Source: Nocardioides sp. BP30 (GTDB taxonomy: Bacteria > Actinomycetota > Actinomycetes > Propionibacteriales > Nocardioidaceae). Taken from it: 64,000 nucleotides of DNA. The notes under the pieces were generated by a model. The model saw only the letters and a program-made list of their open reading frames with translations, did no database searches and was not told where the DNA came from. Shown here in pieces: positions 58,130 through 64,000 of the stretch; position 1 is the first letter of the stretch; each line of letters starts with the position of its first letter. Both the position numbers and the translations under genes were made by a program. The DNA lies in NCBI RefSeq assembly GCF_029873215.1, contig NZ_CP123620.1:3472001-3536000 (forward strand). The letters are read 5' to 3'.

Positions 58130-59272
58130 GTGACGATGCCGCGCCCCTCCGTGCTGAGCTACTTCTCCGACGACCCGACCCGGGTCTACCAGCTGCTGCA
58201 GTGGCTGCCGGTCCTGGAGATGCTCGACGAGAGCCATCCGGTGGCGATCGTGCTGCGGGATCTGGAGACGGCGGTCGTCGTGCGCGAGCGCACCGGGCTG
58301 CCCGTGTACGTCGCCGAGGAGCTCAACGAGCTGAGCGAGCTGTACGCCGAGCTCGACGCCAAGGTGGTCCTCTACTGCAACAACGGCGTGCGCAACTTCA
58401 ACTCGCTGATCAACAACCGCATGCTGCACGTGCACATCAATCACGGCGAGAGCGACAAGCACTCGATGGTGAGCAACAACGCCAAGGCCTACGACCGTGT
58501 CTTCGTCGCCGGCGAGGCGGCGGTGCAGCGGCACCGGGGAGCCCTGATGGAGCTCGACGAGTCGAAGCTGATCCGGATCGGGCGACCGCAGCTGGACCTG
58601 CGGCCCGAGCCGATCCTGCCGGCCAGTGACCGCAGGACGGTGCTCTACGCGCCGACGTGGGAGGGCGACGCCGACTACAACTGCTACACCTCGGTCGACG
58701 TGTTCGGTCCCCGGATCGTCCGGGCGCTGCTTGCGGTGCCGGGCGTGCGGGTCGTCTACAAGCCGCACCCCAAGGTCACCACCAGCGAGGCACCGGCCAT
58801 CGCCGAGGGGCACCGCGCGATCCTCGACGTCCTGGCGTGGGGTGCCACCCGCGACCCGGCGGCCGGCCACGTGGCCATCCCCGACGGCGACATCCTCGCG
58901 GTCTTCGCGCACTGCGATGCGATGGTCACCGACGTCTCCTCCGTCGGGCTGGACTGGCTCTACCTCCGCACCGACAAGCCGATCCTGATCACCGACCGGT
59001 GGGAGGACCGGGAGCGGCTGCGGACCGAGGCGCCGGTGAGCCGGGTGGCCGACGTCGTCGACTCCTCGAACCTCGCCGGCCTGGCCGAGCTGGTCGGCGC
59101 CCGGCTGGCGCACGACGAGCACCAGCTCGCCCGGACCGCGATGCGGCACCACTACTTCGACGACCTCGCCGTCGGTGACAGCACCCGCCGTTTCGTGGGA
59201 GCCGTCACCGAGCTGGTCGAGCTGCGCGACCGGCTGCTGGGGGCGCCGGGTGCGGTGGCGGTGACGGCCTGA
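58130..59272 (+). CDS. CDP-glycerol glycerophosphotransferase family protein (teichoic acid type)
   Basis: A 380-residue soluble protein with the TagB/TagF-like C-terminal fold. LYCNNGVRNFNSLIN and INHGESDKHSM contain the catalytic histidine, RVVYKPHPKV the second, and VTDVSSVGLDWLYL the D-x-S-S motif that binds CDP-glycerol. It would add glycerol phosphate or a related polyol phosphate during cell-wall polymer synthesis. There is no N-terminal glycosyltransferase part. TATGAT (58118-58123) ends six bases before the GTG, so a leaderless start at V-T-M-P is likely; the ATG six bases on is the alternative. Confidence 0.87.
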   Translation: MTMPRPSVLSYFSDDPTRVYQLLQWLPVLEMLDESHPVAIVLRDLETAVVVRERTGLPVYVAEELNELSELYAELDAKVVLYCNNGVRNFNSLINNRMLHVHINHGESDKHSMVSNNAKAYDRVFVAGEAAVQRHRGALMELDESKLIRIGRPQLDLRPEPILPASDRRTVLYAPTWEGDADYNCYTSVDVFGPRIVRALLAVPGVRVVYKPHPKVTTSEAPAIAEGHRAILDVLAWGATRDPAAGHVAIPDGDILAVFAHCDAMVTDVSSVGLDWLYLRTDKPILITDRWEDRERLRTEAPVSRVADVVDSSNLAGLAELVGARLAHDEHQLARTAMRHHYFDDLAVGDSTRRFVGAVTELVELRDRLLGAPGAVAVTA

Positions 59273-59320
59273 GGGCTCGACGAGGAGTCCCTCTGTTCGC
59301 CGCGAGGCGTCACTCCGGTG

Positions 59321-59875
59321 CTACCCCAGCGCTGCCAGCACCTCATCGGTCGTCGTCGTCTCGGTGAACCGCGGCAGCACCCGGGTCAGCACGAAGTCGT
59401 GCACGTCGCGGTCCCGGTCGGCGACGGCGTCGGTCACCACCACCACGTTCAGGCCGCGGGCGTAGGCCTCCCGAGCGGTCTCCTCGACGCCGGAGCCGGT
59501 CGCGATGCCGGTCACGAACACCTGGGTGACGCCGCGCTCGGCGAGGTTCCGCTCCAGCGCCGTTGCGTGGAAGGCGCCGCGGGTGTGCTTGGTGACGACG
59601 AGATCGGAGTCCTGACGGTCGAGCTCCGGGGCGAACGCCAGCTGGTCCTGGGTCATCCGCATGCCGCCGCCGGCCGGGTTGGCGTCGCTTCGGCCGGCGG
59701 GCGAGGCATCCACGTTGACCAGGACGACCGTATGACCGGCCGCCCGGAACGCCGTGGCCAGCCGGGCCGAGCGGTCGAGGACCTCGGCCGTCCCCGGTAC
59801 GCCGATGCCGACGATGGCCTGTTGCAGGTCGACGACGACCAGCGCGGCCTTGGGATCGATCGTGGTCAGGGGCAT
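59321..59875 (-). CDS. Isochorismatase-family hydrolase without the catalytic cysteine
   Basis: A 184-residue cysteine-hydrolase fold protein. D16 (VVVDLQQA) and K96 (VTKHTRGAFH) of the catalytic triad are present, but the segment that normally carries cysteine reads TGIATGSGVEETAR, with glycine (G129) in its place. True isochorismatases are reported to tolerate this loss, whereas amidases of this fold need the cysteine. No isochorismate or siderophore genes are adjacent. GGAG seven bases upstream supports the ATG. Confidence 0.8.
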   Translation of the reverse strand: MPLTTIDPKAALVVVDLQQAIVGIGVPGTAEVLDRSARLATAFRAAGHTVVLVNVDASPAGRSDANPAGGGMRMTQDQLAFAPELDRQDSDLVVTKHTRGAFHATALERNLAERGVTQVFVTGIATGSGVEETAREAYARGLNVVVVTDAVADRDRDVHDFVLTRVLPRFTETTTTDEVLAALG

Positions 59876-59909
59876 GAGGATCTCCGTTCGTAGGGGTGGA
59901 GGCAGTGGT

Positions 59910-61601
59910 TCAGTCCGGCAGCTGCACGGTGCGTCCGCCGCGCAGCAGTGAGGCGAGCGCGGAGACCAGCCCCAGCACCGCCCCGGTCACGAAGACGATG
60001 ACCAGGCCGGTGTGGAACGGCCCGGCGATCAGCTGTGGGAAGAACGTGTGGCCGGTCAGCGCGGACCGCTGCGCCGCCGTGAGGTGGTCGAGCGCGCCGG
60101 TCGGCGCCAGCAGGTGCTGGATCGGGTTGACGCCCAGCAGGGTGGCGAACAGCGAGGAGACCGGTGGCAGCGAGCCGACCTGCTGCGCGGTGTCGGCCGA
60201 GACGCCGTGGGCGATGAGCCCGCTGGTCAGGGTGTGCGGCAGCCGGGCCGCCAGACCGGCGGTGAGCAGCGACATGAACACGCCGATGGACAGCGCCGTA
60301 CCGGTGTTCTGGAAGGTGGCCCGCATGCCTGACGCGACCCCCCGGTAGGACGCGGGGACCGAGCTCATGATCGAGGAGGTGTTGGGGGCGGTGAACATGC
60401 CGTTGGCGATGCCGTTGAGGAAGATCAGGCTGGCGAAGAGCCAGTAGGGGAAGTCGATCGGCAGCGCGGCGAGCCCCAGGAAGGTCGCCGAGAACAGGAT
60501 CATCCCGCCGGTGGCGATGCCTCGCGAGCCGAGCCGGTCCGAGAGCGTGCCGGCGATCGGGCCCGCCACCAGGAAGCCGACCGAGAGCGGCACCATGAAG
60601 ATGCCAGCCCACAGCGGCGTCCGGGAGAAGTCGTAGCCGTGCAGCGGCAGCCATACGCCCTGCAGCCAGATGATCAGCACGAACTGCATGCCGCCGCGGG
60701 CGACGGAGGCGGCCAGGCCGGCGATGTTGCCGGCGGAGAACGCGCGGATCTTGAACAGGCCGAGGCGGAACATCGGCTCGGTGACCGCCCGCTCGATGGC
60801 GACGAAGGCGAACAGGAGCGCCGCTCCCCCGATCACCTCGGCCAGCACGACCGGATTGGTCCAGCCCATGGTGTGGTCGCGGTAGGGGTGCAGCGCCTGG
60901 GTGATCCCGATCAGGATCGCCGACAGTCCGCCGGCGAAGGTGAGGTTGCCCCACCAGTCGAAGCGCGGCCGGTCCGTACGGCGCACGGCCGTCTCCTGCA
61001 GCTTCGTGTAGGCCCAGACGGTGCCGTAGATGCCGACCGGGACGTTGACCCAGAAGACCGCTCGCCAGTCCCAGACCGCGAGCACCCCGCCGAGCGTCAG
61101 GCCGATGAACTGACCGGCCAGGCCCGCGACCTGGTTGACCCCCAGCGCGAAGCCACGGCGCTCGGCCGGGAACGCGTCGGTGAGGATCGCCGCGGAGTTG
61201 GCCATCAGCATCGAGCCGCCCAGCGCCTGGAGCACCCGCCAGCCGATCAGCCAGATCGCCGCACGCCCACCGGCGAAGGGGTCGAAGGAGAGCAGCACCG
61301 AGGCGATGGTGAAGACCAGGAAGCCCGCGTTGTAGATCTTCACCCGGCCGAACAGGTCACCGAGCCGGCCCACTGTCACCACCAGTACCGCCTGCACCAG
61401 GCGGTAGCCCATGATCATCCACAGCAGATAGCCGAAGTTGTGCGGGTCGAGCGGGTCGATGTGGATCCCGTCGAAGATCGCCGGCAGCGCGATCAGCACG
61501 ATCGAGCCGTCCAGCGCACTCATGAAGACCGCCGCTGTCGTGTTCGCCAGCGCGATCCAGGGGTAGTTGCGCGACCGGGTCGGCTCCTGCACCGCCGTCA
61601 C
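59910..61601 (-). CDS. MFS drug transporter, EmrB/QacA type (DHA2)
   Basis: A 563-residue exporter with 14 predicted helices. Motif A variants GRLGDLFGRVKIYNAGF and the helix-1 D-x-S/T motif SALDGSIVLIALPAI mark the 14-TM DHA2 family, which expels cationic drugs and dyes using the proton gradient. The GTG start overlaps the marR stop (GTGA), so regulator and pump form one operon. Confidence 0.92.
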   Translation of the reverse strand: MTAVQEPTRSRNYPWIALANTTAAVFMSALDGSIVLIALPAIFDGIHIDPLDPHNFGYLLWMIMGYRLVQAVLVVTVGRLGDLFGRVKIYNAGFLVFTIASVLLSFDPFAGGRAAIWLIGWRVLQALGGSMLMANSAAILTDAFPAERRGFALGVNQVAGLAGQFIGLTLGGVLAVWDWRAVFWVNVPVGIYGTVWAYTKLQETAVRRTDRPRFDWWGNLTFAGGLSAILIGITQALHPYRDHTMGWTNPVVLAEVIGGAALLFAFVAIERAVTEPMFRLGLFKIRAFSAGNIAGLAASVARGGMQFVLIIWLQGVWLPLHGYDFSRTPLWAGIFMVPLSVGFLVAGPIAGTLSDRLGSRGIATGGMILFSATFLGLAALPIDFPYWLFASLIFLNGIANGMFTAPNTSSIMSSVPASYRGVASGMRATFQNTGTALSIGVFMSLLTAGLAARLPHTLTSGLIAHGVSADTAQQVGSLPPVSSLFATLLGVNPIQHLLAPTGALDHLTAAQRSALTGHTFFPQLIAGPFHTGLVIVFVTGAVLGLVSALASLLRGGRTVQLPD

Positions 61602-62041
61602 AGGTGCTCGGCCAACCGCTCCAGGGCGGGTACGGCGGCCCGCAACGTGGCGATCTCGTCGGCGTCCAGGTGCACCAGCGCGCCGGCGAGCTGCTCGGTG
61701 CGCACGGCGCGCTTGGCCGCGATCATCCGCTGACCCGCGTCGGTGACGGCGAGCAGGATGCGGCGGCCGTCGGCGGGATCGGCGGTGCGGCCGATCAGCC
61801 CGCGCTGCTCCAGACCGCCGAGCGTGGCGCTCATCGCCTGGGGACTGATCTGCTCGGCCTTGGCGAGGTCGGCGTTGGTCGCGGGCCCGGACCGGTCCAG
61901 CCGCACCAGCGCGGCGAGCTCGGGCAGCGTCGGCATCCCGTCGACGCCCTCGACGGGGCGCTGCCGGAGCCTGCGGCGCAGCAGGCTGACGCTCAGCGCG
62001 AGGCCGGAGGCGATCTCCTCGAGAGCTTCGTGATCAGTCAC
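61598..62041 (-). CDS. MarR-family regulator of the adjacent MFS exporter
   Basis: A 147-residue winged-helix regulator: PATNADLAKAEQISPQAMSATLGGLEQ is the recognition region, quoted here only by its core EQISPQAMSATLGG, followed by the wing RTADPADGRRILLAVTDAG. It probably represses itself and the transporter and is released by a drug-like ligand. TAGACT eight bases before the GTG lies inside an inverted repeat that could be its operator. It starts six bases after the apbE stop. Confidence 0.9.
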   Translation of the reverse strand: MTDHEALEEIASGLALSVSLLRRRLRQRPVEGVDGMPTLPELAALVRLDRSGPATNADLAKAEQISPQAMSATLGGLEQRGLIGRTADPADGRRILLAVTDAGQRMIAAKRAVRTEQLAGALVHLDADEIATLRAAVPALERLAEHL

Positions 62042-62044
62042 GGT

Positions 62045-62064
62045 TGATCAGTCTAGCCTGATGA
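62045..62064. promoter_or_regulatory. Inverted repeat TGATCAG-N6-CTGATGA, candidate MarR operator
   Basis: Arms match at six of seven positions around TCTAGC, which holds part of the -10 box of the marR-MFS operon. The position fits autorepression. Confidence 0.5.
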
Positions 62065-62872
62065 TCGGCGATGTCTGCGTCGCCGTGCCGAGCACCTCCC
62101 GCCGTCCGTCGGCCCAGACCACCACCGCCGTACGTCGCCGCCCGGCCAGCCACGACACCGCCTCCCCGTCGAGCGCGAACGCCGCCGTGGCGTCCAGATC
62201 CGCCTCGACGAGCTCGTCGGCGATCACCGTCACCGAGGCGACGAGGGTCGGCACCCGGCCGGTCCGGGCGTCGGTGATGTGCGCGCCGCGGTGCGCCAGT
62301 CCCGAGGTCGCCACCGCGCCGTTGTGCACCGGCACCACCGCCACCACCCGGGCGGGATCGTGCGGGTCCTCGACGCCAATCCGCCACGGCGCCGCACCCG
62401 GGTCGGCCGCACAGACCATGTCGCCCCCGGCGGAGAGGCAGAAGCCGGTCTCCTCCAGGTGCCGCAGCGGCCGGGCCGCCCGGGCGACCGCCCAGCCCTT
62501 GACCACGCCACTGGGATCGAGGTGCAGCTCCCCGTCACGCCCGCGACGGCGTACGTCGAAGGCGCCGGACGACTCCTGCCGCCAGCGCTCCCCCAGCGCG
62601 AGCACCTCGAGCACCTCCGGCGGGCACGCGACCAGGGAGATCTCGCCGCGGTCGAGGCGGGAGACGTGCGAGTCGGAGCGGTAGGTGGAGAACACCCGGT
62701 CGACGTCGCGCAACGTCGCCATCGCCTCGGCCCAGGCATCCCGGGCCGCGGCGTCGTCGGTGTGCCGACCGCGCAGGGCGAGGCTGACCGGCATCCCCAT
62801 GACGTGGTCGACGTACCGGGTGACGGGGGCGGCCGTGGGGCTGCCCGTCGCGCTCCCGGCGGTGGCGTTCAC
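62048..62872 (-). CDS. apbE: FAD:protein FMN transferase (ApbE)
   Basis: A 274-residue ApbE-family enzyme. VFSTYRSDSHVSRLDRG, LDPSGVVKGWAVARA, LSAGGDMVCAADP, VATSGLAHRGAHITD and the metal-site segment VTVIADELVEADLDAT are family motifs. It transfers FMN from FAD to a threonine or serine of target proteins. There is no clear lipobox or signal, so it may be cytosolic or exported by another route. The GTG overlaps the stop of the FMN-binding protein gene, its probable substrate. Confidence 0.9.
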   Translation of the reverse strand: MNATAGSATGSPTAAPVTRYVDHVMGMPVSLALRGRHTDDAAARDAWAEAMATLRDVDRVFSTYRSDSHVSRLDRGEISLVACPPEVLEVLALGERWRQESSGAFDVRRRGRDGELHLDPSGVVKGWAVARAARPLRHLEETGFCLSAGGDMVCAADPGAAPWRIGVEDPHDPARVVAVVPVHNGAVATSGLAHRGAHITDARTGRVPTLVASVTVIADELVEADLDATAAFALDGEAVSWLAGRRRTAVVVWADGRREVLGTATQTSPIIRLD

Positions 62873-63360
62873 AGGCCGGCCTTGTCCAGCGCGCTCTGCA
62901 GCGACTGGAGGTAGCCGTCGCTGGTGACGGTGGCGCCGCTGACCATGTCGATGTCGGCACTCTGCGCGGAGATGGTCTCCTGGATCAGCTGCGGCAGTGC
63001 GAAGGAGTTGATCTCCGCGTCGCGGCCGTTGCCGTCGGGATAGACCGGTACGGCGACATCGGTGATCTTGCCGCCGGCGATCGTGAGCTCGACCTGGACC
63101 GGCCCCCACTGGGTCTGCGCCTCGGAACCGGTGACGGTCGTCGATGCGGAGCTGCCCGAGTCCTCCGTGGTCGAGCCGGCGGCACCCGACGCGGAACCCG
63201 ACGCGGAACCCGACGCGGCGCCCGGCGTCGGGTCGGCGATCGCGCTCAGCGGCGCCGAGCCGGCCGGACCCGAGGTGGAGGTGTGGTAGCCGAAGAGCAA
63301 GACCACCACGGTGACCGTCGCGAGGAACCAGAAGACGATCCGGTTCACGCCCCTCACCAT
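62869..63360 (-). CDS. FMN-binding domain membrane protein, probable ApbE substrate
   Basis: A 163-residue protein: an N-terminal signal-anchor (residues 8-24, FWFLATVTVVVLLFGYH), a flexible Gly/Ala/Ser-rich spacer with GSAS repeats, and an FMN-bind domain from about residue 85. DMVSGATVTSDGY contains S-G-A-T with T144, the type of site where ApbE attaches FMN covalently. It would carry electrons on the outer face of the membrane. The start may also be the GTG directly after this ATG, which overlaps the reductase stop. Confidence 0.87.
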   Translation of the reverse strand: MVRGVNRIVFWFLATVTVVVLLFGYHTSTSGPAGSAPLSAIADPTPGAASGSASGSASGAAGSTTEDSGSSASTTVTGSEAQTQWGPVQVELTIAGGKITDVAVPVYPDGNGRDAEINSFALPQLIQETISAQSADIDMVSGATVTSDGYLQSLQSALDKAGL

Positions 63361-64000
63361 CCGAACGCCTCCTCGTGCCACTGCTCCCGCGGGAGGCCGG
63401 CCTGCTCGGCCGCCTGCCGCACCGCGGCCGTCCAGGCCGGCGGTCCGCACACGTAGACGTCACGCTGCACGAGGTCGGGGATCCAGCCGAGCAGCACCTG
63501 CGCGTCGTCGTAGCCGTCGTAGCCCTCGCCCACCCAGGAGCCGGCGCTGCGCCGGGCGCCCGGCATCGCTACCAGGTTGAGCCCGCGCCGCTCGCGCAGG
63601 ACGCCCAGCTCGCCGGCGAAGAGCTGGTGGCTGCGGTAGCGCTGCAGCAGGACCGCCTCCCCCGGCGCGTAGCCCAGTCCCTCCGCCAGCGCACGCAGCG
63701 GCGCCAGCCCGACGCCTGCCCCGATGAGGGCGACCTTGCGCTGGGTGCGGGCACGCGGCGTCAGCCGGCCGTACGGACCCTCGACGAGCACCCGCTGGCC
63801 GGGCCGGAGCGCACCGACCGACGCGCTGCCGTCCCCGTCGCTCTGCACGGTGATCCGCAGCGTCCGGCCGTCCGGCGCCGCCGAGAGCGAGAACGGGTTG
63901 GCCCGTGTCCAACCCTCGCGGTCCAGGAATCGCCAGGTGAAGTACTGCCCCGGTTCGGCGCGCAGCCGGTCGAGCCGACGACCGATCAGGTGGACCGAGA
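63354..64000 (-). CDS. Ferredoxin-NADP reductase-like / ferric-reductase-type flavoprotein, C-terminal part
   Basis: The last 215 residues of a gene that runs off the window. GQYFTWRFLDREGWTRANPFSLS is the FAD-binding strand and R-x-x-x-x-S region (core RANPFSLS). VALIGAGVGLAPLRALAEGL is the NAD(P)-binding loop, quoted by its core GAGVGLAPLRAL, and RDVYVCGPPAWTAAV the C-terminal cysteine motif. The upstream part, probably heme-binding membrane helices as in ferric reductase-like proteins, is not visible. It overlaps or abuts the FMN-binding gene, so the three genes form one operon. Confidence 0.8.
   Translation of the reverse strand, partial: SVHLIGRRLDRLRAEPGQYFTWRFLDREGWTRANPFSLSAAPDGRTLRITVQSDGDGSASVGALRPGQRVLVEGPYGRLTPRARTQRKVALIGAGVGLAPLRALAEGLGYAPGEAVLLQRYRSHQLFAGELGVLRERRGLNLVAMPGARRSAGSWVGEGYDGYDDAQVLLGWIPDLVQRDVYVCGPPAWTAAVRQAAEQAGLPREQWHEEAFGW

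Overview
This is a high-GC (about 70 %) actinobacterial chromosome segment. It carries a mycothiol-type oxidoreductase, an acyl-CoA carboxylase beta/epsilon pair, many GTG starts, and many genes whose start codon lies 6-8 bases after a TANNNT-like -10 box (leaderless transcription). The mix of genes fits a Nocardioidaceae-like organism, but that assignment is an inference. No prophage, insertion sequence, CRISPR array or rRNA is visible. Gene density is very high and no gap exceeds 300 bases.

Layout. 1-1.5 kb: end of an LCP cell-wall ligase, an enoyl-CoA hydratase and a small acidic protein. 1.5-4.3 kb: gluconate permease and kinase, divergent from an FCD-type GntR regulator. 4.3-7.7 kb: dienelactone hydrolase, two secreted Ig-like proteins and a CoA-binding protein. 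7.7-9.5 kb: purE-purK. 9.5-12.3 kb: two tandem secreted paralogues downstream of a stand-alone winged-helix protein. 12.4-16.7 kb: birA, a PH-domain protein and a class III cyclase, divergent from accD-accE. 16.7-18.6 kb: a DUF885 protein gene between two inverted 22-bp tandem arrays. 18.6-26.2 kb: metG, a DinB-like protein, a DsbA-like oxidoreductase, a CHAP hydrolase and pepN. 26.4-28.7 kb: a small membrane protein, MscS, OsmC-like protein and truncated globin. 28.8-38.9 kb: a potassium region with a KUP/KimA-like permease, a small membrane protein and kdpFABCDE. 39-45 kb: thioesterase, thiolase, MarR, ScyD-like secreted protein and ettA. 45-50 kb: an SSB-like protein, a glycine-betaine type ABC transporter and a cysteine dioxygenase-rhodanese fusion. 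49.9-56 kb: two dynamin-like GTPases with PrsW, divergent from aminopeptidase P. 56-59.3 kb: zinc-ribbon protein, EAL phosphodiesterase, tRNA-Arg(TCT) and a CDP-glycerol glycerophosphotransferase. 59.3-64 kb: isochorismatase-like protein, MFS exporter with MarR, and an ApbE / FMN-binding / flavoreductase set cut by the window end.

The observations most worth following are: (1) 32-bp-spaced direct repeats with the core GCGTCAAG, present both upstream of kdpF and in the promoter region of the adjacent permease, whose first helix carries the D-x6-Y potassium signature of KUP/KimA proteins; (2) the ApbE/FMN-binding/reductase electron-transfer set; (3) the cysteine dioxygenase-rhodanese fusion next to an osmolyte-type ABC transporter; (4) the inverted tandem arrays around the DUF885 gene; (5) the paired dynamin-like GTPases with PrsW.
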